Of a stretch of DNA of 54,359 bases, positions 1-8,592 are shown piece by piece; positions within the stretch are counted from its first letter, which is position 1; every line of letters starts with the position of its first letter. The stretch is from Planctomycetota bacterium (lineage in GTDB: Bacteria > Planctomycetota > UBA1135 > GCA-002686595), in the NCBI GenBank assembly GCA_030746555.1, contig JASLMK010000122.1:1-54359 (forward strand), read 5' to 3'. The notes beneath the pieces were generated by a model, which ran no database searches, had not been told where the DNA came from, and saw only the letters and a list, made by a program, of their open reading frames with translations. A program made the position numbers and the translations under genes.

Positions 1-383
1 TCGGAGGAGTAGACCCGATAGGCGCGCACGACCGAGGAGGCGGCGAGGTCGGAGTAGCTGACGAAGAACACCCCGTTGGCGTAGTGCTCCGGGTGGAACG
101 CCATGCCCAGCAGGCCCTGCTCGGTGTCGTCGCCGACGAGGTCGGAGAGGTCGAGGAAGACCGGTCCCACGATCTGGCCGTCCCGGACGATCCAGATGCG
201 CCCGCCTTTGGTGCCGACGAACAATCGCTGGGAGTCTCCGCGTGGCGCATCGATCACGACGGGCGAGCTGATCGACACGAGGTGCTCGGCGGTGATCTGC
301 GCCGCGCCGGGCGATGCGAGGCAGACGGCGCAGGCGAGCAGGCGAGCCAGGCGGCGCGCGGGCAGGACAGGCGGGCGAATCAT
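1..383 (-). CDS. PQQ-type sugar dehydrogenase family protein, N-terminal part (cut by window edge)
   Basis: Only the first 127 codons are in the window; the gene runs off the left edge. The ATG at 383 opens a typical Sec signal peptide (basic MIRPPVLPARR, a hydrophobic stretch, then a cleavage-like GAAQ). The mature part shows the first blades of a soluble glucose/sorbosone dehydrogenase beta-propeller: a DSQRLFVGTKGG strand, a GLLGMAFHPEH motif and FFVSYSD. It aligns by eye with residues 45-130 of the next gene (503-2071), so the two are tandem paralogues on one strand. The family oxidises sugars or polyols in the periplasm using PQQ, though many members have unknown substrates. Catalytic residues lie outside the window. 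There is no Shine-Dalgarno site just before the ATG. Confidence 0.8.
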   Translation of the reverse strand, partial: MIRPPVLPARRLARLLACAVCLASPGAAQITAEHLVSISSPVVIDAPRGDSQRLFVGTKGGRIWIVRDGQIVGPVFLDLSDLVGDDTEQGLLGMAFHPEHYANGVFFVSYSDLAASSVVRAYRVYSS

Positions 384-451
384 GGTGCGCGGAGGGTGAG
401 GGACGAGCGGCGAGACAGGCGCCGGGCGGCGCACGAGCGCGGACACGATTC

Positions 452-493
452 GAAACAGGCGGCGCGACGGGGAGCCGGCGCGCCGCCTGTTTC
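452..493 (-). terminator. Hairpin downstream of the sugar dehydrogenase gene
   Basis: A perfect 15-base inverted repeat (452-466 and 479-493, arm GAAACAGGCGGCGCG) with a 12-base loop lies 10 bases beyond the stop codon at 503. Its position fits a terminator for the upstream minus-strand gene. The T-run after the stem is short, so it may need Rho or act as a 3' stabilising stem. Confidence 0.6.
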
Positions 494-502
494 AGGAGCC
501 GA

Positions 503-2071
503 TCACGGACAGAAGTCGGCGCTCAGACCGTTGGAGAGGTTGAAGCCCGAGGCGCCGCCCGCGGGGTCGCGGTACCACAGCTGGAACTTCCAGGTGTCAC
601 CCGCGGAGATCATGCCTGGGCCCGAGCTCGCGGGCGGGGAGTTCATGTCCACCCCGCGCACGAAGTCCCCGAAGACGTCGGTCTGCTGGGGCGGGTTGAG
701 GCGGAAGGTAGAGCCGCCGACACACCGGAACCCCTCCCCGAAGGGGATCTGGATCTCGTTCGGTCCGTAGTAGAACAGTGCGAACTGGTTGGAGGGGGAG
801 CCGAAGGACTGCAGCTCGAAGTCGTTGGCGGCGACGGAGGTGTTGCCGTTCGAGGCGATCAGCGTTCCGCCCCCGACCGAGTTGGGGGAGGTCACGCAGT
901 AGGTCGTCGTGGCACCGGCGCACTCCTCCTGCATGCGCCAGATCTGGCCGCCGCTGGAGTCGACGATGTAGAGGTCGCCGTTGGCGTCCTCGCCGAAGCT
1001 CGTGATGAGCTCGCCGCCGGGGATCGCAAGGTCGGTGGTGTGGTCCACCAGGTTGCTGGTCGAGCTGCCGTTGAAGGCGAACGACCAGACGCGGCCGCTG
1101 CAGTAGTCGCCGAAGAAGTACCGGCCGACCATGCTCGGCATCATCGTCCCGCGGTAGCGGTAGCCGCCGGTCACCGAGCAGCCCGACCCGTGGCTGTAGT
1201 CGTGCACCGGCAGGGTGAGGGCGCCGCTGTTGCAGGTGCAGCCTGAGAGGCCCGTGCAGTTGAAGCCCTCCATGCAGCGCCAGCCGAAGTTGTTCCCGCC
1301 GTCGCCGGCGGCTTCGAAGTCGATCTCCTCGCGGGAGTTCTGACCGACGTCGCCAATCCACATGTCCCCGGTCTGACGGTCGAAGCTGAAGCGCCACGGA
1401 TTCCGCAGGCCCAGGGCCCAGATCTCGTCGCGCACCGAGCCGTTGCCGACGAAGGGGTTGTCGGAGGGGATGCTGCCGTCGAGCTCGAGGCGTAGCATCT
1501 TGCCCAACAGTTGGTTGCCGTTCTGCGCTCGATTGCCGGGGTCGTTGCCGCTGCCGCCGTCGCCGAGCCCGAAGTAGAGCTTGTGGTCCACCGGGCTGAT
1601 GCGGATGCAGCCGCCGTTGTGGTTGCTGAACGGCTGGCTGACCGGACCGAAGATGTCGGTGAAGCTGGCCGGGTCGGCGACGTCGGGGTCGGCGGCCGAC
1701 GCCAGGTACGAACGCACGACCGAGTTGCCCGAGTTGTTGGTGTAGCTGACGTAGAAGGTGCGGTTGGTGGCGTAGTCGGGGTGGAAGTCCATTCCGAGCA
1801 GGCCGCGCTCGCCGCCTCCCAGGGAGATCGACCCGATGTCGAGGAAGGGCGTCGAGAGCACGACCCCGTCCTTGATGATCTTCACTCGTCCGGTGCTCTG
1901 CTCGCAGACGAAGATGCGCGAAGTGTCGCCGGGAGGCGAGCCGAGCCACAGGGGGGAAGAGAAGCCGCTGGCCACCAGTTCGGCCTCCAGCTGGGCTTGG
2001 GCGGGAGCGGTGAACAGGGAGATGCCCAGGAGCGTCGAAGCAGCTCCCAGGGCCAGTCGGTGGAGATTCAT
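503..2071 (-). CDS. Secreted PQQ-dependent sugar dehydrogenase-like beta-propeller with C-terminal sorting-like domain
   Basis: The 522-residue protein has a clear signal peptide (residues 1-26, ending APAQA). Residues 30-390 form a six-bladed glucose/sorbosone dehydrogenase (HHIP-like) propeller, with family motifs GLLGMDFHP, HNGGCIRI, GLGDGG, GLRNPWRFSFD and DVGQNSREEID. The Cys-rich insert near residues 265-285 may hold disulfides. From about residue 393 a separate domain starts and ends in FQLWYRDP...NGLSADFCP; the proteins at 2277-4367 and 5460-6599 end similarly. Family knowledge suggests periplasmic or outer-surface oxidation of a sugar, with electrons passed to a cytochrome; the cytochrome gene next door fits this, but that is inference. 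A GAGGA Shine-Dalgarno site lies about 8 bases before the ATG and a TACAAT -10 at 2108-2113. Confidence 0.85.
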   Translation of the reverse strand: MNLHRLALGAASTLLGISLFTAPAQAQLEAELVASGFSSPLWLGSPPGDTSRIFVCEQSTGRVKIIKDGVVLSTPFLDIGSISLGGGERGLLGMDFHPDYATNRTFYVSYTNNSGNSVVRSYLASAADPDVADPASFTDIFGPVSQPFSNHNGGCIRISPVDHKLYFGLGDGGSGNDPGNRAQNGNQLLGKMLRLELDGSIPSDNPFVGNGSVRDEIWALGLRNPWRFSFDRQTGDMWIGDVGQNSREEIDFEAAGDGGNNFGWRCMEGFNCTGLSGCTCNSGALTLPVHDYSHGSGCSVTGGYRYRGTMMPSMVGRYFFGDYCSGRVWSFAFNGSSTSNLVDHTTDLAIPGGELITSFGEDANGDLYIVDSSGGQIWRMQEECAGATTTYCVTSPNSVGGGTLIASNGNTSVAANDFELQSFGSPSNQFALFYYGPNEIQIPFGEGFRCVGGSTFRLNPPQQTDVFGDFVRGVDMNSPPASSGPGMISAGDTWKFQLWYRDPAGGASGFNLSNGLSADFCP

Positions 2072-2107
2072 GCGGCCGTCCTCGGTGGGTTGGGGAGACG
2101 ATTGGTG

Positions 2108-2113
2108 ATTGTA
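2108..2113 (-). promoter_or_regulatory. -10-like TACAAT upstream of sugar dehydrogenase gene
   Basis: TACAAT (5 of 6 to consensus, minus strand) lies about 36 bases upstream of the ATG at 2071. It leaves a short leader that includes a GAGGA ribosome binding site. No convincing -35 is visible. Confidence 0.35.
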
Positions 2114-2276
2114 CGGTTCGGGCCGGTCGGAGATGGGCTCCGAGTGCTCGACCCCGATCGGGAAGGGCCTCTTCGATCTTCGATGCAGATCCGCTCCCTG
2201 TCAAGCCGGGCTGCCGCGGGCGCTCGCCTTCACGCAAGACTTGCGAGAAACGGGTCCTGGGGCGGTCTCGAGCCTC

Positions 2277-4367
2277 CTACTCGCAGAAGTCGACGTGCAG
2301 CGCGGGGGAGAGGTTGCTCCCCGAGGGCGCGCCCGTGTCGCGCACCCAGAACTGGTAGCAGCGCCGGGTGTCGACCATCGAGGCGTCGATGGGGATCGGC
2401 AAGGCCGGGCTCACTCCGTTGTCGTTGGTGGTGAAGACCGCCACGCGCGTGAGGGGCTGGGCGAGGTACAGGGTCCCGCCGCCGAAGGGCTCGCTGTCGG
2501 AATCGGAGCTGGAGAGGAGCACGCCGTTGCTGGAGGGCGCCGAGTCCAACAGCTGCAGGGAGAACCCGCCGGAGAGCAGGGAGGGCTTCCCGCGCCACTG
2601 GACGCGGGGGACGCTGCCGCCGGACGTGGCGGTGGGGGACCCGTAGACGATCGGCGGCGCGCAGGAAGGGGGCCCGCTCAGCTCGTGGGTGGCGCGCCGC
2701 ATCGTCGCCGGGGCGCTCTTTCCGTGCAGGACCCACTGGTCGTAGGCGATCTGGCCGGCGTTGTTGGTGGTGTTGGCGTCGCGCAGGAACTCGATGTACT
2801 CCTTCGAGGTCGTCTGGTAGTAGACCCTCACCAGGGCGCGGATCGATCCCGCGGGGATGTCGAAGGAGCTGTCGTGCCAGTAGTGCTCCTCGGGGTAGTC
2901 CTCGCCCACCGGCGCGGCCTGGATCTCGCGGAAGCCCTCCAGGGTGAAGCCGCGAGGCGGGATGCGGTTGTCGTGGATGACCGCGTTGTTGAGGGCGAAG
3001 TGGAAGCTCTCCCCGGCGGGAAGGCCGGTGGCCTGCGCCATGGCGTCGTCGAGGCCCAGGCGCGCCTCGAACACGGTCGTGTCGTCGGTGGAGAGTTCGG
3101 CGGTCACCGGGTCGTAGTGCCCGTGCTCCGCCAGCAGGCCGCCGCCGGGAGCGAGGAAGCGGACGTGGATCCACATGCGCCGCCCCTCGGGGTATCCGGT
3201 GGGCAGCTTGTGGCCGGTCTGGTTGATCAGGCGCACGACGAGCTCGCCGTCGCGTTCGAAGGTCACCAGGTCCAGGCCCGCCGTCAGCATCGCCTGCGTT
3301 CGGGTCAGGGCGGCCGCCGCGCCCTCGGGAGTCATCCCAGTCTCCCCGTCGGGATAGAGCGTGCGGATCGCCTGCAGGACCCAGGTGTTGCCGCCGTTGA
3401 AGTCGTGCTGGGGCAGGTCGTCTCGCAGCTCCCCGCCGAGCCCGGGGGCGCAGGCCTCGCCCGTCGTGTCGGGCATGTGGCAGTCCTGGCAGGTCGAGTA
3501 GGCGCTGGAGTTGCCCCCGTAGCGGTTGCGCAGCTCGATCGGTCCGTCGGCGAAGTCGCTCATGGCCCACTCGCTGAAGGTGCGCTCGAGGGGGAACTCG
3601 TCACGCTTCTCGTGGGTCGGGTGCGGCGTATCCAGGGCGTTCAACTCGTAGCGATCCGTCTGCGCGTCGTAGGTGAAGGCGGGGTTGCTGACGTCGTGGC
3701 AGGTGCCGCACATCGCGGACTCGCGATGGAACGGTGACTGCAGCCAGTCGTGCCAGAAGAAGTTCGCGCCCAGATCGAACGGCCCGCGCCGTCGGTCGTA
3801 GGGATCGATGATGTACTGGCCGGTGTGGGGATCGGCCGGGACCGGCCCGACGCCCGCATGGATCGCGGCGTCCTCGTCGGGGTCCTCGCCGGGGGTGTAG
3901 TCGGGGTCGACCATGCGATGGCAGAAGTGGCAGTTCACCCCGTCGAAGTCGCCCAGGTTCGGGTCGAGGGCGGATCCGTCAGTGGGCACGCTGCGCCCCT
4001 CCAGCCAGCCGGTGGGCGTGTGGCAGCGCAGGCACAGGTCGCCGCCCGAACCCAGGTCCTGTTCGGCGATCGCGAGGCAGGCGTGGAAGATCGGATCGCG
4101 CATGGACTGCGCCATCAGGCTGTGTCGCCAACTCTCGTAGGGCGCCTGCTCGGGGTCGTAGAAGCCGTGGCAGGCCGAGCAGTTCTGCGCCGGCTGCATC
4201 GGGTCGACCAGAGCGAGGGGCTGGGTCCCAGGCTGGAAGAAGTCGTTCAGGGTCGTCGGCACAGGCAGCAGGCCCGAGGGGCGCAGGCCCGCCGTGGCGA
4301 GGCCGGTGACCAGACACAGGAAGGCGGCGACGCCGGTCGGGCGCCTGCTCGGGGCGATGGGGGGCAT
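2277..4367 (-). CDS. Secreted pentahaem c-type cytochrome
   Basis: The 696-residue protein has a signal peptide (about residues 11-28) and five CXXCH haem-binding motifs: CSACH at 63, CLRCH at 112, CHFCH at 146, CGTCH at 220 and CQDCH at 293. All five sit in the N-terminal 300 residues, as in the cytochrome c554/multihaem group. The second half has a beta-rich region opening with a GHKLPTGYPEGRR motif that I recall from large multihaem proteins. The last 30 residues (CYQFWVRDTG...VDFCE) resemble the ends of two neighbouring secreted proteins. Its role is electron transfer outside the cytoplasm; donor and acceptor are unknown. It lies just upstream, on the same strand, of the sugar dehydrogenase at 503-2071. 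A hydroxylamine-oxidoreductase identity is not supported, since there are too few haems. Confidence 0.88.
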   Translation of the reverse strand: MPPIAPSRRPTGVAAFLCLVTGLATAGLRPSGLLPVPTTLNDFFQPGTQPLALVDPMQPAQNCSACHGFYDPEQAPYESWRHSLMAQSMRDPIFHACLAIAEQDLGSGGDLCLRCHTPTGWLEGRSVPTDGSALDPNLGDFDGVNCHFCHRMVDPDYTPGEDPDEDAAIHAGVGPVPADPHTGQYIIDPYDRRRGPFDLGANFFWHDWLQSPFHRESAMCGTCHDVSNPAFTYDAQTDRYELNALDTPHPTHEKRDEFPLERTFSEWAMSDFADGPIELRNRYGGNSSAYSTCQDCHMPDTTGEACAPGLGGELRDDLPQHDFNGGNTWVLQAIRTLYPDGETGMTPEGAAAALTRTQAMLTAGLDLVTFERDGELVVRLINQTGHKLPTGYPEGRRMWIHVRFLAPGGGLLAEHGHYDPVTAELSTDDTTVFEARLGLDDAMAQATGLPAGESFHFALNNAVIHDNRIPPRGFTLEGFREIQAAPVGEDYPEEHYWHDSSFDIPAGSIRALVRVYYQTTSKEYIEFLRDANTTNNAGQIAYDQWVLHGKSAPATMRRATHELSGPPSCAPPIVYGSPTATSGGSVPRVQWRGKPSLLSGGFSLQLLDSAPSSNGVLLSSSDSDSEPFGGGTLYLAQPLTRVAVFTTNDNGVSPALPIPIDASMVDTRRCYQFWVRDTGAPSGSNLSPALHVDFCE

Positions 4368-4620
4368 GGGTCCGGATTGATGGATTGCGGGATGGCTCTG
4401 GAGGGTGGCGTGCGGCGCTGATCCTCGCCTCGAGACTCCCCTGAATCGTCCCCCGGATCCGCGGAATCGTCAAGCGGCTCCGGCCTCGGAAGGGGCGGGA
4501 AGGGTGCAACGCTCGCCCAGATCGTCGGTCCACTGGAGGACGCGCCGTTCCTGGACACCGTCCGCAGGCCCGTTCCGGGGGCCCCTTGCCCCGCCCCGAC
4601 GACTCCCCACCCGAGCACCC

Positions 4621-5295
4621 ATGCATCCTATCCACCCCACGGCCCTGGCGGGCCTTCTCGCGGCCCTCTCGACGGGCCTCCCCGTCCCCCTCTCCACCCC
4701 TGAGGCCGGCGAGGTCGCCCGAGCCGCCTGCGGGCCCGGAGAGCGAGCGGAGGGCGACGCCTTCCCCGCACCTCGCTCCAAGCCCCAGCCCGGGGACCTC
4801 GTGGTGAGCGAGTTCATGAGCAACCCCGCGGCGGTCCCCGACGCCCAGGGCGAGTGGTTCGAGCTCACCAACACCCTCCCCTGGCGCCTCGATCTCGAGG
4901 GCCTCGTGATCAGCGACGCCGGCGGTGACCTGTTCGGCCTGTGGAACGGCGGCCAGGGGATCCTGGTCGGGCCGGGCGCGTCTGTGGTCCTGGGCAACAA
5001 CCCCGACCCGGGGACCAACGGAGGTGTCGCGGTCGACTTCGCCTACACGGGTTTCGTCCTCGCCAACACCGAGGACGAGATCCGCGTCCACACCCGCGAG
5101 GGCGTCCTGCTCGATGCGGTCGAGTACGGCGCCGACGGGGCCTGGCCCTTGGAGGCGGGGCGCTCGACCGGTCTGGACCCGGGCATCGACGATCCCGGCG
5201 TCAACGACGACCCGGCGCACTGGTGCGCCGCGACCGCACCCCTGCCCGGCGGGGACAGCGGGAGCCCGGGCACACCCAACGAGCCCTGCCCCTGA
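4621..5295 (+). CDS. Secreted lamin-tail-domain protein
   Basis: The frame is open from 4405, but the ATG at 4621 is the sensible start because it opens directly into a signal-peptide-like stretch. That gives 224 residues. Residues 55-175 carry a lamin tail (LTD) immunoglobulin-like fold: LVVSEFMSNP, EWFELTNTL, LVISDAGGD, VVLGNNPDP, then DFAYTGFVLANTEDEIRV and VLLDAVEYG. This is the standard bacterial LTD pattern, usually found in exported, surface or nuclease-associated proteins. The remaining residues are short and Pro/Gly-rich with no second domain. The gene is convergent with another LTD gene (5460-6599), and a strong hairpin lies between them. The function is unknown beyond probable adhesion or surface display. 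Confidence 0.75.
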   Translation: MHPIHPTALAGLLAALSTGLPVPLSTPEAGEVARAACGPGERAEGDAFPAPRSKPQPGDLVVSEFMSNPAAVPDAQGEWFELTNTLPWRLDLEGLVISDAGGDLFGLWNGGQGILVGPGASVVLGNNPDPGTNGGVAVDFAYTGFVLANTEDEIRVHTREGVLLDAVEYGADGAWPLEAGRSTGLDPGIDDPGVNDDPAHWCAATAPLPGGDSGSPGTPNEPCP

Positions 5296-5372
5296 GTCGG
5301 TGAGAGCCCGCCACCGCTTCGCGCGGTCGGGCGAGGAAGGCACGCTTCCCGATTCGACCCGCCGAACGGAAA

Positions 5373-5405
5373 GCGGGCGGCGCGCCCGATCGGCGCGCCG
5401 CCCGC
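5373..5405 (-). terminator. Strong hairpin between convergent lamin-tail genes
   Basis: A perfect 14-base GC-rich inverted repeat (5373-5386 and 5392-5405) with a five-base loop sits between the stop codons at 5295 and 5460. On the minus strand it is followed by TTT, so it should best terminate the 5460-6599 transcript. It could also act on the plus-strand gene. Confidence 0.65.
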
Positions 5406-5459
5406 GTGATGAACCCCGCCACGCATGGAGCGCGGCGGAGCGGGCCTCCGTCCGGACGC

Positions 5460-6599
5460 CTAGGCGTCCCAGGTAATCGAGTAGCCGTTGGTGAGGTTGA
5501 AGGTCGCGCCGCAGGGGGAGCTGGCGGGGTCGCGGTACCACAGCTGGTACTCCTTCGAGTCTCCAGCGGAGACGCCGCCCTTGACGCCGATGTCGATCGT
5601 GGTGCTGGAGGCGCCCGAGCCGTCGGAGACGACGACCTCGAGGCGGATCACGTTGGTGCCCGCGCAGCGCAGGCCGTCCCCGAAGACCACGCCGGCGCCG
5701 CCGGCGATCTGCAGGTCGCCCTGGAAGAACAGGCCGGGCTGGCTGGCGATCACCTGGGAGCCCTCGAGGACCAGGTCACCGGCGGAGAGGCTCGTGGAGC
5801 CGCTCGCGGCGAGGACGCCGCCCACGCCGGAGCCGTTGGCGCAGCCCTCGCCGGCGCCGCCGGCGTTGCCGCAGGGAGCGGTGGTCCCGGTGCCGTCGCA
5901 GAAGCAGAACGGGGTGCCCGTCGTGCCGCCGCCGCAGCCGCCGCCGCCGCAGCCGGCGTGGCAGCCCGGGGTCGTCTCGGCGAGCAGGTTGCCCGTCTCG
6001 CAGGTGTCGTCGCCGCCGCAACCGTTCTCGAGGGTGTTGGCCCCCGGGATGGTCCAGTCCGTCGCGGCGAAGACGCCGCCGTTGGCGGTGTCGCCGCAGC
6101 GGTAGGCGTAGCTGTCGGTGTACTCCCAGGCCGTGCCGGTGCCGTCGATGCCGAGGTCGCCGTAGATGTCGACGGTGGTGGCGTTCGTGCCGTCACCGGT
6201 GGCGGCGCCCAGGAACAGGGCCAGAACGTCGTCGCCGTTCACGAAGCCGCCGCCCATGTACAGGTCGGGGTCGGAGCCGTAGACGCTGAAGAAGGTCGAA
6301 CCGCCGGGGCCGTTGTCGGCCTCGTAGGAGATGATGTAGGAATCGCCCGCGTTCAGGCTGCCGGTCAGGACCGTCGCGGCTCCGCCGCCGAGGTTCGTGC
6401 CGCCGTTGTTGAAGTTGCCGAAGCTGTACAGGGTGAGGTCGATCGAGCCGGAGGCGTCGGTGTTGGTGAGCTCGACCCACTTGGGCTGACCGCCGGGGAG
6501 CGTGCCGTCGACGATCTCGGTGATGAGCAGGTCCGCGCTCGCGGTGGAGGCCGTCAGGGCCAGACCGGCGCAGGTCAGGAGGAGGGATTGGATCTTCAT
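5460..6599 (-). CDS. Secreted lamin-tail protein with Cys/Gly linker and shared C-terminal domain
   Basis: The 379-residue protein has a textbook signal peptide (MKIQSLLLTCAGLALTASTASA). Residues 23-190 carry a lamin-tail-like domain (LLITEIVDG, KWVELTNTD, LYSFGNFNNGG, GDSYIISYE). A CGGGGCGGG linker near residue 218 leads into a module with FCFCDG, APCGN, EGCANGSG, LFFQGD and FGDGLRCAG, ending YQLWYRDP...FNLTNGYSITWDA. I recall this arrangement from many exported planctomycete proteins; I know no established name or function for it. An AGAGAAGA ribosome site precedes the ATG. A role at the cell surface is inferred only from the signal peptide and domain types. Confidence 0.8.
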   Translation of the reverse strand: MKIQSLLLTCAGLALTASTASADLLITEIVDGTLPGGQPKWVELTNTDASGSIDLTLYSFGNFNNGGTNLGGGAATVLTGSLNAGDSYIISYEADNGPGGSTFFSVYGSDPDLYMGGGFVNGDDVLALFLGAATGDGTNATTVDIYGDLGIDGTGTAWEYTDSYAYRCGDTANGGVFAATDWTIPGANTLENGCGGDDTCETGNLLAETTPGCHAGCGGGGCGGGTTGTPFCFCDGTGTTAPCGNAGGAGEGCANGSGVGGVLAASGSTSLSAGDLVLEGSQVIASQPGLFFQGDLQIAGGAGVVFGDGLRCAGTNVIRLEVVVSDGSGASSTTIDIGVKGGVSAGDSKEYQLWYRDPASSPCGATFNLTNGYSITWDA

Positions 6600-6986
6600 G
6601 CTTGGAGTCTTCTCTTGGATGAGTGCCTCGGACGGACTGTCTCAGTTGAGCGACCGAAGGCTCCGAGACAGGGGGCGACCGGCCGGGACTTGGGATTCCT
6701 CTCACGCCTCCCCGGGAGGAGGCACCCGTCGCCGGTGGGGATCGAGTCGCACGCCGGGCGCTGCCGGAGCGCCCGCGAAGGTGGGCAGCGACTCCCGCCG
6801 CGCCGGACGCTGGGGAGCTCGGTCCCTCCGGTCCGGGGTTCCCTGCAAGATACCGCGACCTCCCGATCCCCGGGGTTCGAGCGGAAGAAAACCCCTCCCG
6901 GGTCCGAAAAGGGGCGCTGGACCGGGGGCGGAGCCGCCGCCAGGGCCACGGGGCGGGTGCCCCGAGCGTCGCCGCGAGGCGCCGGT
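6600..6986. other. 387-base intergenic region, no gene found
   Basis: The region lies between the start of the lamin-tail gene (6599, minus) and the end of the sulfatase gene (6987, minus), so it should hold the 3' end of one transcript and the promoter of the next. A 6-bp hairpin at 6949-6964 (CGGGGC/GCCCCG) could mark sulfatase termination, though no T-run follows directly. A TATCTT on the minus strand near 6847-6852 is a possible -10. No tRNA fold or coding frame is convincing. Confidence 0.4.
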
Positions 6987-8489
6987 TCAGCGGCGGCGGA
7001 CCAGCACCAGCCCCGCGCCGCAGTCGGGGCAGGCTCCGCGCTCCTCGTGGCGACTCCTCTCGCCCGGGCACAGCCACTGCCAGTTCGGGTCCGCTCCGCC
7101 GGCCTCGCCGCTGCTGCTGTAACCGATGGACTCGAGCATGCTGAGCACGGCGGGATCGGGGGAGTCTCCGGTGAACATCCGGACCACCCAGCCGTCACGC
7201 CGGGCCAGGTCCGCCAACAGCTCGCGTGCGCGCTCTGGCTCGGCGGTGAGCAGGTTCTCGGTCTCCAGCGGGTCCTCGGAGAGGTCGAAGAGCTCGGACT
7301 GCTCGGGCCGCGTCGGGCGCCAGATGAGCTTCCATTTCCCGCTCAGGACGGCGTACAGGAAGTCCGCCTGGGGGCGGCGGTCGACCATCGTGGCGTTGAG
7401 GTCGAAGCCGTTGATCTGGTCGGCGTAGATCGTGCGCGCCGGCTCGGCGCGCCCCTCGATCAGTCCCCGCAGGCTGCGTCCCTCGACGCCCCCCGGCCCG
7501 GCCAGGTCGGCGTAGTCGAGGAGCGTCGGGAAGAGGTCGACGCTGGAGGTGAGTCCGGCGACCCTCTCTCCGGCGGGAAGACCGGGGCCGGCCAGGAGCA
7601 GGGGGACACGGATCTGCTCGTCGTAGAGGATGCGGTGGAACTCCCAACCGTGGCGCTCCAACCCGTCCTCGAGCCCCTCGCCGTGGTCGGAGGTGACGGC
7701 GATCAGCGTCCGCTCGTAGGTGCCGCGCTCGCGCAGATGGCGGAAGAGGCGGCCGAGTTGGTCGTCGACGAAGCGCACCTCGGCCGCGTAGATCTCAGAG
7801 CCGGGGGGGAATCCGACCTGGCCGTCGCGCGTCTCGATGCGCGGGACCGAATCGGGGATCCACTCCGCGGGCGGGACCAGGCGCGGGTCGTGGGGGTCCC
7901 ACAGGTGCACCCAGAGGAAGTACGGTTGGGAGGTCCGCCCGAGCTCCTCGAGGACCAGATCCATGGTCAGGTCCGAGCGCCGCTCCCCGGCCTCGGCGTT
8001 CCAGCCCCGGCGCCCCCCGGGGCGGGAGCTCATCTCCAGCTCCAGGCTCTCGAAGACGTCGAACCCGCGGGCGAAGCCGAAGGTCGAGGAGACCGGGAAC
8101 GCGCTGTGGTAGGCGAGGGTGCGGTAGCCCCGCTCCTTGTAGACCGTCGCCAGGGTCGGGACGTCGTCGGGCAGGCGGTATCCGCCCGGAGCCGCCAGGA
8201 CGCGCAGGCCGTGCTGGTAGGGGGTCAGGCCCGTCAGGATCGAGGCGTGGGAGACGGGCGTCACCGCCGAGGTCGCGTAGCTGCGCTCGAAGAGCACCCC
8301 CTCGTGCGCGAGCCCGTCGAGGTGCGGGGTCGCGTTCTCGGCCCCGTAGCAGCCCAAGAAGTCCGGCCGGGTCGTGTCCAGGGTGACCAGGATCACGTCG
8401 GGCCGCTCGTCCCCGCCCGCCGGGCAGGAAGCCACAAGAGCGCACATCAGAGCGAGGCGGGCGCGGAAGTCGGTCACGGTGGGGGACAC
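6987..8489 (-). CDS. Sulfatase-family hydrolase/transferase, probable lipoprotein, Thr at nucleophile position
   Basis: The 500-residue protein has the alkaline-phosphatase/sulfatase fold: [19 protein letters not shown] (31-49), a [18 protein letters not shown] block (70-87), VTSDHGEGL near the middle, and LDYADLAG later. Where true sulfatases have the formylglycine Cys/Ser of C/S-X-P-X-R, this protein has Thr77 (TPVSH). Thr occupies this place in phosphoglycerol and phosphoethanolamine transferases, so phosphotransfer or a different hydrolysis is possible. The start is GTG, supported by a TAGGAT hexamer 6 bases upstream. LVASC at 18-22 is a good lipobox. The last 30 residues ([20 protein letters not shown]) look like a degenerate heavy-metal-binding or zinc-ribbon tail. 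Substrate unknown. Confidence 0.85.
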   Translation of the reverse strand: MSPTVTDFRARLALMCALVASCPAGGDERPDVILVTLDTTRPDFLGCYGAENATPHLDGLAHEGVLFERSYATSAVTPVSHASILTGLTPYQHGLRVLAAPGGYRLPDDVPTLATVYKERGYRTLAYHSAFPVSSTFGFARGFDVFESLELEMSSRPGGRRGWNAEAGERRSDLTMDLVLEELGRTSQPYFLWVHLWDPHDPRLVPPAEWIPDSVPRIETRDGQVGFPPGSEIYAAEVRFVDDQLGRLFRHLRERGTYERTLIAVTSDHGEGLEDGLERHGWEFHRILYDEQIRVPLLLAGPGLPAGERVAGLTSSVDLFPTLLDYADLAGPGGVEGRSLRGLIEGRAEPARTIYADQINGFDLNATMVDRRPQADFLYAVLSGKWKLIWRPTRPEQSELFDLSEDPLETENLLTAEPERARELLADLARRDGWVVRMFTGDSPDPAVLSMLESIGYSSSGEAGGADPNWQWLCPGERSRHEERGACPDCGAGLVLVRRR

Positions 8490-8495
8490 GGGGGA

Positions 8496-8501
8496 ATCCT
8501 A
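8496..8501 (-). promoter_or_regulatory. -10-like TAGGAT for a leaderless sulfatase transcript
   Basis: TAGGAT on the minus strand is followed by exactly 6 bases and then the GTG start at 8489. Transcription would start at or next to the GTG, leaving no leader. This supports the GTG start. No -35 is evident. Confidence 0.5.
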
Positions 8502-8580
8502 CGCTCTGGGGGCGGGCGGGTTGGCCGCTTGGTGTGTGGATCGGCCGGTCTCCGACCTTCCTCGCCCCCCGAGCGGGGAT

Positions 8581-8586
8581 TACCAT
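8581..8586 (+). promoter_or_regulatory. -10-like TACCAT for a leaderless glyA transcript
   Basis: TACCAT lies 6 bases before the glyA ATG at 8593. It pairs back-to-back with the minus-strand TAGGAT at 8496-8501, giving a divergent promoter region of about 90 bases. Confidence 0.45.
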
Positions 8587-8592
8587 GCCCCG

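Noticed and set aside
2233..2245. Short palindrome CGCAAG-A-CTTGCG after the cytochrome gene
   Set aside because: The stem is only 6 bp around a one-base loop with no T-run, too weak to call a terminator or operator.
2277..4367. Possible hydroxylamine oxidoreductase or octahaem nitrite reductase
   Set aside because: Only five CXXCH motifs are present and none of the catalytic-haem features of those enzymes is seen.
6865..6885. A GGTTCGAGC sequence like a tRNA T-loop in the 6600-6986 gap
   Set aside because: The flanks do not pair into a T-stem, and no acceptor stem, anticodon arm or D-arm can be drawn around it.
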